Under the pieces are notes generated by a model, which ran no database searches, was not told the origin of the DNA, and was given only the letters and a program-made list of their open reading frames with translations. A program made the translations under genes and the position numbers. From Balneola sp. (GTDB lineage Bacteria; Bacteroidota; Rhodothermia; Balneolales; Balneolaceae): 64,000 nt of DNA. Location of the stretch: assembly GCA_002696035.1 (NCBI GenBank), contig NZQV01000002.1, positions 62,001 to 126,000 on the forward strand. The letters are read 5' to 3'. Positions 9,224 to 18,652 of the stretch are shown here, piece after piece. Numbering within the stretch: position 1 is the first letter of the stretch; each line of letters opens with the position of its first letter.

Positions 9224-10660
9224 ATGAAAAGAATCTCCATTTTTATTGTGCTACTGACGTTTGTGGTTTCCTGTGGACCCTCCCTCGAAACCACCACCGT
9301 CTCTTCCGATCCTGCTGAGTTATTGAGTATTGATACATCAAGGGTGGAAACTGAAACAGATGCCGCTGCCGATGATTTCGTTCATCTGAAACTCGGTGAG
9401 ATCTCCAAAATCCACTCTCTTGACCCGCTTTTTGCAGAGTCAAACAGTGAACACCGGGTACATAATCTGGTGTATGAACAACTAGTAGGTACCAATCAGC
9501 TTGGCAATCCTTCTCCGGAACTTGCCCACCGGTGGGATGTGAATAATGATTCCACACAATTCACGCTTCAGCTTCGCACCGATATCTATTTTCACGATTC
9601 GCCCGTTTTTGGCAGTGGCACAGGACGTCGATTTACGGCTCAGGATGTACGCTTTGCATTTGAACGAATGGCAATGAACGAAGTACCGGATTGGGCAGCA
9701 CAGCTTTTTTCCGATATCCGGGGTTTCAATGCCTTCCATAAGGAACAAACACTGATCAAAGATCCTGCTAAGCGCGTGATCGGGAGTATTGAGGGGCTTA
9801 AAGTCCGAAATGACTCAACCGTTATCTTCATCCTGAATGAAAGCTCTGACGATTTTCTGGAGCGACTTGCACATCCTTACGCTTCTATCTACCCACGTGA
9901 AAGCATTCCCGCTAAAGTTGGCCCCATCCAGCAGGCAGCCGGGACCGGACGGTTTAAGTTCATACAGAAAAACGACAACACCCACTTATTCACCACCAAC
10001 AAGAACTATCGTGGAGTGACGCCCCGCCTGAACCGGCTTGATATTGTTTCAGGATTAGATGAACGCGAATTATACCAGCGTTTTGCCCGAAAGGATCTGG
10101 ATGTCCTTATCGAAGTCAGTTTCCCAACCATACAAACCATCACCGACAGCAGCGGCACTTTACTCCCGCAATTCATCCCGATCTATAAGCTTCAGAATAG
10201 CGAAGTTGAGGCGGTTCATGCCGTATATTATAATGAGTCAGCCCGACAGGAAGCGCAAGTAAACAACCTGCTCGATTCCCTTTCTGCAACAGAGCTGATC
10301 GGCCAGCCTCGCTGGGGAGATGTTGAGTTTCTTCCTCTTGAATCGAATTCGGCTGCCGGGAATCAGGAAAACAGATCTTTAGTTTCAAGCAGAATACAGC
10401 ATCATAATGAGTGGGTTCTTTTCAATAATCTCGCTAATGCTGCAGCTGGCTATGGCTTCACCTTTACGGTAACGCCCTCCCTTGCACCGGCTACCTACAC
10501 CACCTTCACAACACTACCATTTGTGAATACCACTCCTGTCATTCGCTGGCGTGCGCCGGTTTTTGTACTCTCTCATGCTTCTGTTGAAGGACTGAATATT
10601 CAGCATTTTCCATGGGAGTTAAATCTAACATCGTTGCAACTTGTTGAGGCCGGCCAATGA
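9224..10660 (+). CDS. Lipoprotein, ABC-type peptide-binding (SBP family 5)
   Basis: A 478-aa lipoprotein (lipobox VVSC, Cys17). The mature part has the family-5 extracellular solute-binding pattern: EISKIHSLDPLFAESN, VYEQLVGTNQLGNPSPELA, RWDVNNDSTQFTLQLR, FTAQDVRFAFERM and a GTGRFKF-like turn. Such proteins bind oligopeptides, nickel or other ligands for ABC importers, but no permease or ATPase gene is adjacent. The stop overlaps the nadK start by 4 bp (ATGA), so the two genes are translationally coupled. Confidence 0.85.
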   Translation: MKRISIFIVLLTFVVSCGPSLETTTVSSDPAELLSIDTSRVETETDAAADDFVHLKLGEISKIHSLDPLFAESNSEHRVHNLVYEQLVGTNQLGNPSPELAHRWDVNNDSTQFTLQLRTDIYFHDSPVFGSGTGRRFTAQDVRFAFERMAMNEVPDWAAQLFSDIRGFNAFHKEQTLIKDPAKRVIGSIEGLKVRNDSTVIFILNESSDDFLERLAHPYASIYPRESIPAKVGPIQQAAGTGRFKFIQKNDNTHLFTTNKNYRGVTPRLNRLDIVSGLDERELYQRFARKDLDVLIEVSFPTIQTITDSSGTLLPQFIPIYKLQNSEVEAVHAVYYNESARQEAQVNNLLDSLSATELIGQPRWGDVEFLPLESNSAAGNQENRSLVSSRIQHHNEWVLFNNLANAAAGYGFTFTVTPSLAPATYTTFTTLPFVNTTPVIRWRAPVFVLSHASVEGLNIQHFPWELNLTSLQLVEAGQ

Positions 10661-11529
10661 AATTGAGCGTTGTTGCAAACCCCTCTAAATATGAAGTACG
10701 CGAAGTGCTTGCAAAGACCATTCAGTGGGCTGAACGGAAGAGCATCACGCTGTACATTCAGTCTCAAATTTGTGACGAGACGGGAGTAAGTGATTCGGAT
10801 GTCATTCAAAAAACAGATTCCGATGAAGAATCCATCGAAGCCTCTGATTATGTGTTGGTTATGGGCGGCGATGGCACTATTCTATACACTGCGCGAATCT
10901 CAAAAGACCTGAATAAACCCATTTTGGGGATCAACAGCGGGCGACTGGGCTTTATGGCTAACACGCAGATCGAGGATCTTGAACGGGCCCTGGAATGTCT
11001 GCTTAAGAATGATTTCACCCTTGATAAGCGATCTTTCCTGAAAGCAACGACTCAAACCGGCGAGTCTTTTCATGCCTTGAATGAATTTCTTTTTACCCGG
11101 AAAGACTCCATTTCTATGGTGAATGTGACCGCAGAATATGACGGAAGCCTCATCAATACGTATTGGGCTGACGGACTTATCGTGGCGTCCCCCACCGGCT
11201 CTACCGCCTACAGCCTGGCCTCGGGCGGACCTATAGTTGCGCCGGGCACTGAAGTCTTTCTGGTGACCCCCATCAATCCGCATACGCTTACCACACGACC
11301 TTTAGTGCTGAATTCAAATCATCCGCTGCGTGTCGTTATAGAAAAGCAGCAAAGCGAAGTGCTTTTTTCTTATGACGGTCAGGTTCATGAAATAAAGGAG
11401 TTCCCTTTTGAAGTGGAGATCCTGAAGTCTGATCTTACCTTTGACCTGATCCACCTGCCTGGTCAGGATTATTTTGAGACGCTCCGCAATAAGCTGATGT
11501 GGGGAATGGATTCGCGGCGTAGTTTATAG
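10657..11529 (+). CDS. nadK: NAD kinase
   Basis: A 290-aa NAD kinase, which phosphorylates NAD to NADP. It shows the GGDG motif (residues 70-73, within VMGGDGTIL), NSGRLGFM, and the second conserved block PTGSTAYSLASGGP (about 178-191). Length and motif spacing match the PpnK family. Coupled to the upstream solute-binding lipoprotein by a 4-bp overlap. The DNA right after the stop is heptamer-type dispersed repeat. Confidence 0.96.
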   Translation: MKLSVVANPSKYEVREVLAKTIQWAERKSITLYIQSQICDETGVSDSDVIQKTDSDEESIEASDYVLVMGGDGTILYTARISKDLNKPILGINSGRLGFMANTQIEDLERALECLLKNDFTLDKRSFLKATTQTGESFHALNEFLFTRKDSISMVNVTAEYDGSLINTYWADGLIVASPTGSTAYSLASGGPIVAPGTEVFLVTPINPHTLTTRPLVLNSNHPLRVVIEKQQSEVLFSYDGQVHEIKEFPFEVEILKSDLTFDLIHLPGQDYFETLRNKLMWGMDSRRSL

Positions 11530-12403
11530 GTTGAACATCGAACAAGGAACATCCAACTTTCAAGTTTGAACTTATCCAGTTCTCTTTAGGCCTCTTTCCG
11601 AAGGTCCACCTTCGGAATGCAATCCCTGAAGCCTGCCTGCCGGCAAAGGCAGGTTCCTGCTTCAAACTATGATTTCCTTGGCAATATGTTCCTTGTAATC
11701 CATGCTTTCCTCTTTCTTTTGTGCCGACAAAAGAAACAAAAACTCCCGGCTGCGAAAAAATGTTTCTGACCTCACTTAAGTAGATTTAGGACTAACAGGC
11801 TTATCAAAATGACCGTTTTCCTCGCTCATGGTTCATTTTTTACAGGAAACATGATCTTAGACAAAATATAGCCATGGTCATTCCCGTGAAGACGGCAATC
11901 CAATTATTACCAGAGTATACTTTGATGATAACAAAACATATTTCTCCTACGGAGCAGGGTTATTTTTCGGGATCATTCACTTACTATTTTTTATTTCGAT
12001 ATATTTTATTCCATCTTTCAATTGGTATTTACAGCTGCTCCAGAGGAGCATTATGTTGGTAACCCAGACAAGATGAAGCAAAGCGGAATCGCAGTCTGGT
12101 GACAGCAACAACCCCAACAAAAAACTCCGCCCCCCTTTCTTTTACAGGTGATATTAGCAGTCGGAGTTTGGGCAAGCATGTGACCATGGCGGATCTATTG
12201 GCCAATTTTCGATAAACCGTTTTCCCCACCAAGCATCCGGGCGAAAATTCTTCTTTTCTCTTTCTTCTTTTTTTGACAAACATATTGCTCCTACGGAGCA
12301 GGACTCGAATGGCTTTCGTCTCCAAGCTCCCTATCCATTTCATCCATGTTCTGCCCGGAGGTTTTATAGGAGTTCACTTCCCGGAGCACCAAACATCACC
12401 CAA
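11530..12403. repeat. Intergenic repeat mosaic 2
   Basis: About 870 bp with no gene. In order: heptamer repeat (gaacatc/gaacaag/gaacatc, 11533-11570); hairpins CCGAAGGTCCACCTTCGGA (about 11598) and CCTGCCTGCCGGCAAAGGCAGG (about 11632); TTCTTTTGTGCCGACAAAAGAA (about 11714); a CATTCCCGTGAAGACGGCAATCC unit (11879) shared with 15468, 20978 and 50437; three GCTCC..GGAGC hairpins; an AACTCCG...CGGAGTT inverted pair (about 12124-12165); and the 110-bp unit (12198-12303). Each piece recurs elsewhere in the window. Confidence 0.8.
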
Positions 12404-12404
12404 A

Positions 12405-12435
12405 CAAAAAAGGCGCACCCTTTTGGATGCGCCTT
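12405..12435 (-). terminator. Rho-independent terminator of the TonB receptor gene
   Basis: Read on the minus strand, AAGGCGCATCC-AAAA-GGGTGCGCCTT is a stable stem followed by a T-run. It lies 35 bp past the stop of the riboswitch-controlled receptor gene. Confidence 0.85.
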
Positions 12436-12469
12436 GATATCTGCTGAGATCAGAATTTTGAGTGTGTTT

Positions 12470-14923
12470 CTAAAACTTCCACGTTAGCTGAAACAGGAAG
12501 TTCGTTCCGGCCTGAGGGTAGTAATAATTGTAGTGAACCGGATCGCCGGCCTGAATCCACCCATAGGTATAGCCGTTGGTTTCATACTCATGATTGAAGA
12601 TGTTATTCACCTGAAGCGTGGCAGTGATTCCCTCTAACAACGGGACCTCTGAAAGCTCATAGCTCAGTCGCACATCATTTACAAAATATGGATCGATAGA
12701 ACGACTTTCGGTCTGGGTGTTATCCAGATACTGGCGGGATACATATTTGGAGATCAGCTCCGCATACAAACCACCTTTTTGGTATCCGATCACCCCATTC
12801 CCAATGAATGAAGGAGAGAAAGCAATGTCGGTATCTTCATATACCGTTTCCTGCTGACCAGCATAAGCAAAATTGGCATCGTACAGGTCGGTGTATTGGG
12901 TGTATTCCGTGATCTTATTCTGGCTGAAGGTGGCATTCGCCGAAAGACTCAGGTTGTTGGAAAGGCTATAACCGCCCTGCAGCTCAAGTCCGGCCCGGTA
13001 ACTTTCCGGTACATTTTCCCGAACGACCTCCCCAACATCATTGATCTGTCCGGTAGGCACCAGCTGATCGCGATAATACATGCCATATACATTCACCCCG
13101 AGATAAGACCTGGAGTAATCGCCACGGTAGCCGAGCTCCACGTTATACAGTTTCTCCGGATCGGGACGGCTATCGGGACTTGAATCCACATACTCATCAC
13201 GCGTGGGCTCCTTTCCTGCAACGGCAAAGGAAGCGTACAGACGCTGATCTTCCGGCAGCTGATATACGAAGCCAAACTTAGGATTGAAGAAGGTCAGGTT
13301 ATCGGTTTGCTGAAGGGCAACGAGGCTGTCGCGCACGTTACTTCCCGCACTGCGTACAAAGCCATTCCCCAGAAACGTATACTCCACACCACGAACCTGA
13401 AGATCCAGATAGGAACTTAGATTCTCGGTGAAATTATACTGCAGCTTTCCGTAGAAATTACCATCCTTTTTGATGCCATCGTTATCATAATAGCGATCTT
13501 CGATCTCGCTGTTGCCAGCATATCTGGCCCAGATAACTTCTCCAAAATGAGCACCGTCATAATAATTATAGCCACCGCCAAACGTCACGTTCCAGGTATC
13601 GGAGTGGGTGTATTTGGTGGAAAAGATGGTGCCATAAAAATCATTATCCAGCCAGCGGCGACGTACCAGGTCTGTCTCCGTGGGAGTGGAAGACAGCAAC
13701 GGCTCAATGTCATAATCGGAGAGCGGTTCACCGGCTTTATATTCTTCATAATAGCCAAAGCCCTTGGTGTAGAACGCCGAGATATTGGCATTCCAGTTAT
13801 CGGTCAGGTTATAGGAATAATGCAGCTGATAGTAATTCTGCTGATAGTTATCCACCTGATCTTCGTACGGCTCGCCGTCTTTTTCGGTTCCGGCCTCATT
13901 GAAGGTACGGTCGTTTTCAAGCACACTTTCCTCGATACCATACCATGCCTGATACGTTCGCTCTCGGCCTGAAAACACATCGGCCCGAAACAGGCTTCGT
14001 TCACCATGACGTGAAGCAGACAGGAAATAAGAATCCAGATCCGAACTGGCGCGGTCGATGAATCCATCCGAGTCAATTTTAGACAGGCGGCCTTCAAACT
14101 GCCAGCCATTTTCCATCAGGCCGGAGCCTAATTTCACATTATATTTTTGGGTGTTGAAGGAGCCAAAGCCCGTATTCACTTCCCCAAAAGGATCTACCCG
14201 TGAAGAGCTCGTCTGCAAATTCACGGTAGCACCAAAAGCAGCTGCTCCGTTGGTGGAGGTCCCCACACCGCGCTGTATCTGTATGTTTTGGGTTGATGAG
14301 GACAGGTCCGGTAAATTCACCCAGAATACGGCATGCGATTCGGCATCATTCACCGGGATCCCATTGATGGTCACGTTGATACGCGCCGGGTCCACACCAC
14401 GAATGCGAATGCCCGTGTAGCCGATGCCAGCGCCGGCATCAGAAGTGGTAGTGACCGAGGGCGTGCTTTGCAGCAGGTACGGCACATCCTGCCCCAGATT
14501 TCGCTTTTCGATCTCTTCCTGCTCTATGTTGGTGTAGGTAATGGGCGAGGATTCATCGGCCCGGGTAGCACTTACAAAAACATCGTCACCGATGTAGGTC
14601 TCCGGATACATGAAGATCTCCAGATCCTTTCTTTGAGCAGATACTTCTACCCGCTGATCTTTATAGCCCAGAAATGTAATGAGTAAGGCTTCTCTCCCAT
14701 TTTCTGAGAGTTGTATCTCAAAGGTACCGTCATCTTCGGTGACCACCCCGCGGGATGTGCCCTGCTGTTTTATGGCAGCTCCGGCCAGTGGCTCTTTGGA
14801 TTGAGCGTCAAGGACGGTTCCGGTGATGGTTTGGGCCTGAAGGGAGACTTCAGGAGTTAAGAGAAGCGGTATCGCTAACAAGAAAGCCGTAAAGAACGAC
14901 CTTCGGAATTTAGAATTGAACAT
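12470..14923 (-). CDS. TonB-dependent receptor under TPP riboswitch (probable thiamine/precursor importer)
   Basis: An 817-aa outer-membrane receptor: signal peptide, a carboxypeptidase-regulatory-like domain (ITGTVLDAQSKEPLAGA...), a plug domain (TNIEQEEIEKRNLGQDVPYL, RIRGVDPARINVTINGIP) and a long 22-strand barrel ending in aromatic F (FLFQLTWKF). The mRNA leader carries a clear TPP riboswitch, so the substrate is most likely thiamine, a phosphate ester or a precursor. I chose ATG 14923 over ATG 14935 because a GGAGG lies 6 bases ahead of it; ATG 14935 overlaps that same site. Downstream is a terminator; the gene seems to be transcribed alone. Confidence 0.93.
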   Translation of the reverse strand: MFNSKFRRSFFTAFLLAIPLLLTPEVSLQAQTITGTVLDAQSKEPLAGAAIKQQGTSRGVVTEDDGTFEIQLSENGREALLITFLGYKDQRVEVSAQRKDLEIFMYPETYIGDDVFVSATRADESSPITYTNIEQEEIEKRNLGQDVPYLLQSTPSVTTTSDAGAGIGYTGIRIRGVDPARINVTINGIPVNDAESHAVFWVNLPDLSSSTQNIQIQRGVGTSTNGAAAFGATVNLQTSSSRVDPFGEVNTGFGSFNTQKYNVKLGSGLMENGWQFEGRLSKIDSDGFIDRASSDLDSYFLSASRHGERSLFRADVFSGRERTYQAWYGIEESVLENDRTFNEAGTEKDGEPYEDQVDNYQQNYYQLHYSYNLTDNWNANISAFYTKGFGYYEEYKAGEPLSDYDIEPLLSSTPTETDLVRRRWLDNDFYGTIFSTKYTHSDTWNVTFGGGYNYYDGAHFGEVIWARYAGNSEIEDRYYDNDGIKKDGNFYGKLQYNFTENLSSYLDLQVRGVEYTFLGNGFVRSAGSNVRDSLVALQQTDNLTFFNPKFGFVYQLPEDQRLYASFAVAGKEPTRDEYVDSSPDSRPDPEKLYNVELGYRGDYSRSYLGVNVYGMYYRDQLVPTGQINDVGEVVRENVPESYRAGLELQGGYSLSNNLSLSANATFSQNKITEYTQYTDLYDANFAYAGQQETVYEDTDIAFSPSFIGNGVIGYQKGGLYAELISKYVSRQYLDNTQTESRSIDPYFVNDVRLSYELSEVPLLEGITATLQVNNIFNHEYETNGYTYGWIQAGDPVHYNYYYPQAGTNFLFQLTWKF

Positions 14924-14928
14924 GTGTT

Positions 14929-14958
14929 CCTCCATTTGAAACTTAGAATGAATGGAGG
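14929..14958 (-). promoter_or_regulatory. Shine-Dalgarno-sequestering hairpin (riboswitch expression platform)
   Basis: In the minus-strand RNA, CCTCCAT (14958-14952) can pair perfectly with ATGGAGG (14935-14929), which holds the GGAGG ribosome site of the receptor gene and an alternative ATG. The pairing would hide the site, suggesting translational control by the upstream TPP aptamer. The T-run needed for a terminator is missing. Pairing seen directly; function inferred. Confidence 0.65.
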
Positions 14959-14987
14959 AGGTTAACTTGCGTTACTGTGCGGTAAAC

Positions 14988-15064
14988 AGGTTTCCCTACG
15001 CCGGTATTATCCGGTTCAGGTATCAGGGTGTAATCTCAGCCCGCTATGCAAGCACCCCCAACCT
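14988..15064 (-). promoter_or_regulatory. TPP (thiamine pyrophosphate) riboswitch, THI box
   Basis: The minus-strand RNA has the near-consensus aptamer: GGGGGTGC, then GCTGAGATTACACCC, then ACCTGAACCGGATAATACC and GGCGTAGGGAAA, closed by an AGGTT...AACCT P1 stem. All universally conserved TPP-aptamer blocks are present in the right order. It sits 65 bp ahead of the receptor start. Confidence 0.96.
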
Positions 15065-15079
15065 TGGTTGTGAATCCCA

Positions 15080-15830
15080 AAGATACGGGGAAAGGGAGTG
15101 AACATCCAACATCGAACAAGGAATATTGAACTTTGAAGTGCTAAGCGGTTCGCTGAACCGCTTTTGTGAAGTCTGTTCTCAATCCCTTCGCAGATCTGCA
15201 ATCCCGTTCGATCATCCCCCTAGCGCAAGCGTCGCGCTTGTGCGGTGTTGGATTCCAAATGGATTTCCTTCAAAGACTGCTCCCTTGGCACTTTAGTAGC
15301 CCAATTTTCGGAAAGCAAATAGCCCCGCCTTTCATCCGGGCGAAAATTTCGCTTTTCCTCTCTCCTCTTTTCGATAAACATATTGCTCCTATGGAGCAGG
15401 ATCGTTTTCCTCGATCATAATTCATTTATTACAGCTAGTATAATCTTAGACAAAATATAGCCATGCTCATTCCCGTGAAGACGGGAATCCAATTATTGCC
15501 AGAGCATACTTTGGTGATAGCAAACCATAATGCTGCTACGGAGCAGGTTCATTTTATGGACCACAACCCTTCCTTCGTAATATCCCTTCGGTTCTAGCAG
15601 CCTTCTTTGCTCGAGAATAGTCCCTTTTGCTCTCGTTCCCAAGCTCCTGCTTGGCGAACGAATCATTTGAAGCTCCTGCTTCACACTTCCTTTTACGCCA
15701 TAAAATTTATCTAAACCAGCTTTCCGTCAAACCCTTCACAATTCGGTCATTCGAAAATCAAACAAACCTTGCAAAATCCTTTTCTTTTTCTTCAATTCTC
15801 CCATCGACAATAAAAAGAAAACACAGGGAT
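15080..15830. repeat. Intergenic repeat mosaic 3
   Basis: No gene between the riboswitch and the serine hydrolase. It holds heptamer repeats (15100-15140), an AGCGCAAGCGTCGCGCTTGTGCGG palindrome in pieces (15219-15243, also at 19747), the 110-bp unit (15300-15402), a CATTCCCGTGAAGACGGGAAT REP-like hairpin (15470) with its CAGAGCATACTTT tail, and TGCTCC/GGAGCA hairpins. The promoter of the next gene must lie after about 15700, where the sequence becomes AT-rich. Confidence 0.75.
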
Positions 15831-15843
15831 CATGGGCTATCAA

Positions 15844-17298
15844 ATGAAGGCTACATTATTAATTATACTTTTAACCGGGTTTTGTCACAGCGCCATCGCC
15901 CAGGATAAAGAAGAGGAAAAACCCGCAACAGATTACACCGAAGCCATCACCCTGGTGGAAGTGTGGCTGGATGCCATGCAAAAATACGATGAACTCCCTG
16001 GCATCAGTGCCATCGCGCTTGAAGATCAGGAAGTGATATGGAAAGGGGCTTTTGGGGAAGCGAATCCTGAAGAAGACATTCCGATGCAAACCAATACCAT
16101 CTGCAGCGTCTGCTCCATCTCGAAGTTATTTACTTCCGTATCCATCATGAATTTATATGAAGATGGAAAACTCCGGCTGGATGATGAAATTCAGGACCTG
16201 CTCCCGGAATACAACCTTCCACAGCAATACGAGCTCAGTGGACCCATCACCGTTCGAAACCTGTTAACCCATTCGGCGGGACTTCCAAGAGAAAATGCAT
16301 GGTCGCACTGGACCGACCCCAGCCTTGAGTTCCCCACCAAAGAACAGATCCTTGAAAAGCTGGAAGATCAGGAAACCCTCTACCCTTCCTCCACCTATTT
16401 TCAATACAGTAACCTGGCGATGACTTTATTGGGTTTTATAGTGGAAGAACTTTCCGGACAGAGCTATGAAGAATATGTGCAGGAACACATTTTAAGTCCA
16501 TTGGAGCTGAATGACACCCGTTCCGATATGCCGGAAGAACTTTGGGGTGATCAGCTGGCTGTGGGATATTCTTTCGAGACCATGGAAGGGGAACAGCTGA
16601 AACTGGATATGTTTGAACCGAATGGCGTTACGCCCGCCGCCGGCTTTTCATCTACGGTAGAAGACCTCGCCGCTTTTGCAGCCTGGCAATTTCGACTGTA
16701 TGAAGCAAATGAAGAAGAGATCCTCCAGCCATCTACCATCAAGAATATGCATAACATACACTGGATGGATAGCGATTTCGGGACCAGCTGGGGATTGGGA
16801 TTTGCCGTGTACAAAGGTCCGGATGGCAAAAAATGGGTCGGTCACGGCGGACACTGTCCCGGCTATAAGACCACCCTCGCGATGATCCCCGACACCAAGA
16901 TGGCCTACTCCGTGATGGTCAACAGCAGCAATGCGAATGCAGGAAAATACTCACGCGGCATTCACGCTATTCTTTCCAAAGCCGGTAAGATCGAAGCGGC
17001 CGAAGACGAAGCGCTGGCTGCTGAACTGCAGGAGTACGTCGGCTACTATCAGGGAGAAGTCATGAACTCCATCAGTTATGTAGGAACGTGGGGCGATAAA
17101 TTGGTGATGATGGGCGTACCAACCGACGCTCCCGGAGATTTAAGCACCTACCGTCGCGTAGAAAAAGATCACTTTGTACGCATACGCGATAATGGAGAAG
17201 ATGGGGAGAATGTATATTTTATCAGGAATGACGAAGGCGAGGTCGTGCAAAGGAAATATTTCAATAACTATATCTCAAGCAAGATCGAGGTGGATTAA
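15844..17298 (+). CDS. Exported serine hydrolase, beta-lactamase class C / PBP4 fold
   Basis: A 484-aa secreted protein (signal MKATLLIILLTGFCHSAIAQ, cut before DKEEE). It has the three penicillin-recognising motifs: SxxK as SISK (in CSVCSISKLF), YxN as YSN (FQYSNLAMTLLG) and an HGG triad motif (GHGGHCPGY). The ~120-residue C-terminal extension is a small beta domain often seen in esterase or D-aminopeptidase-like members. The activity could be esterase, DD-peptidase-like or amidase. ATG 15844 is preferred to ATG 15832 as it starts the signal peptide. Followed 55 bp later by an M24 peptidase, so perhaps a two-gene unit of envelope hydrolases. Confidence 0.9.
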   Translation: MKATLLIILLTGFCHSAIAQDKEEEKPATDYTEAITLVEVWLDAMQKYDELPGISAIALEDQEVIWKGAFGEANPEEDIPMQTNTICSVCSISKLFTSVSIMNLYEDGKLRLDDEIQDLLPEYNLPQQYELSGPITVRNLLTHSAGLPRENAWSHWTDPSLEFPTKEQILEKLEDQETLYPSSTYFQYSNLAMTLLGFIVEELSGQSYEEYVQEHILSPLELNDTRSDMPEELWGDQLAVGYSFETMEGEQLKLDMFEPNGVTPAAGFSSTVEDLAAFAAWQFRLYEANEEEILQPSTIKNMHNIHWMDSDFGTSWGLGFAVYKGPDGKKWVGHGGHCPGYKTTLAMIPDTKMAYSVMVNSSNANAGKYSRGIHAILSKAGKIEAAEDEALAAELQEYVGYYQGEVMNSISYVGTWGDKLVMMGVPTDAPGDLSTYRRVEKDHFVRIRDNGEDGENVYFIRNDEGEVVQRKYFNNYISSKIEVD

Positions 17299-17353
17299 AT
17301 AACTCCTTACCAAATTGCCCGACATTCCCACTTTCACTAACCCGATCTATGTT

Positions 17354-18652
17354 ATGCTCCGAACCCTGTTAGTTCTCTTGTTGATCACCACGGCTTGTAC
17401 TTCTGAATCTCAACCCCCCATCGAATGGGGAGCATCGCCCTGGCCGGAGATCCGAAAAGAGCGGATCAGCACCTTGTTGCCACAGGCCATGGAAGCCGCT
17501 GATGTGGATGCATGGATCGTCATCTGCCGGGAAAATGACAACGACCCGATCGCCGATCATATCGGTGGAGAAAATGCCGGAGGCACCGCTGCATTTCTGT
17601 TTTATCGGGATGCAGATGGATTTCACTCCCGCGTGTATTCACCTGTTGGAGAAGCAACCGCTCTCGATGAACTCGATATTCACGACCAGGTGATTCCGGT
17701 TGACCGGGGCCGTTCTGCCATGGAGCAGGCTGCGGATTACATTCGTCAGCAGGACTTTCAGAACATCGCCGTGAATTCATCAAATTCCAACGCCCAGGCC
17801 GACGGACTCAGTTTCACCCAGCGAAAAGCATTGGAAGAAGCACTGGGAACCGAGCTTTCCAGCCGACTGATCTCCTCCGAAGAATTGATCTATGAATGGC
17901 TTTCGGTCAAGACCGATCAGGAAGTGGAGATCATGACCCGGGCCGCAGCCTTAACGGCCCAGTGGCAGCTCGAAGCCTATGAAATCATAGAACCGGGCGT
18001 CACGACCGATGCCGATGTAGCGGCTTTTCTGGATGCAAAATTGGAAGAATACGACGTGGGCGAAGCCTGGAATCCGACGCAAAATCCAAACGTGAATTCC
18101 GGGGCCGACCGTGGTCACTCTCACGCCACCGACAAAGTGATCATGCCTGGCGATGTAATTCAAACGGATTTTGGCATCAAGCTGTATGACCGCTGGGTGA
18201 GTGACATCCAGCGCTTTGCCTATGTACTGAAACCCGGTGAGACCGAAGCTCCGGAAGACATTCAGTTTTACTGGGAATCAGCCAAAGCCGGAAACCGGGC
18301 GGCCTTCAATGCCATGAAACCCGGCGTTCGGGGTGAGGATGTAGATGCCGCCCAGCGCAAGCTCATGGAAGAAAACGGATCCGAATACGTGATGTGGAGT
18401 ACCGGTCACCCCGTGGGATATGTAGCCCACGACACCGGACCCAATTTAGGCGGCTCCCATATTCCCGGACAACGCGCCTCTGCCCAAAAGCTCCTGAAAC
18501 CCGGAATGGTCTTCGCCTTCGACGGCTTCCACAGCTGGCCCCTCACCGACAGCACCTACAAAACCATTTCCGTGGAAGAGATGGCCGTGATCACCGAAGA
18601 TGGCGCCGAGTTTTTGATTCCCCCGCAAGAGGAATGGATCCTGGTGGATTAG
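17354..18652 (+). CDS. Lipoprotein M24-family metallopeptidase (Xaa-Pro aminopeptidase-like)
   Basis: A 432-aa protein with a lipobox (LLLITTAC) followed by a creatinase-N-like domain and the pita-bread M24 catalytic domain. Metal-site blocks visible: VIQTDFGIKLYDRWVSDIQR (two Asp), STGHPVGYVAHDTG (His) and ISVEEMAVITEDG (Glu). At the position of the usual fourth ligand Glu (consensus GMVxxxEP) the sequence reads GMVFAFDGFH, an Asp. The start was set at ATG 17354, which opens the lipoprotein signal; an upstream in-frame TTG at 17315 is less likely. Confidence 0.88.
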   Translation: MLRTLLVLLLITTACTSESQPPIEWGASPWPEIRKERISTLLPQAMEAADVDAWIVICRENDNDPIADHIGGENAGGTAAFLFYRDADGFHSRVYSPVGEATALDELDIHDQVIPVDRGRSAMEQAADYIRQQDFQNIAVNSSNSNAQADGLSFTQRKALEEALGTELSSRLISSEELIYEWLSVKTDQEVEIMTRAAALTAQWQLEAYEIIEPGVTTDADVAAFLDAKLEEYDVGEAWNPTQNPNVNSGADRGHSHATDKVIMPGDVIQTDFGIKLYDRWVSDIQRFAYVLKPGETEAPEDIQFYWESAKAGNRAAFNAMKPGVRGEDVDAAQRKLMEENGSEYVMWSTGHPVGYVAHDTGPNLGGSHIPGQRASAQKLLKPGMVFAFDGFHSWPLTDSTYKTISVEEMAVITEDGAEFLIPPQEEWILVD

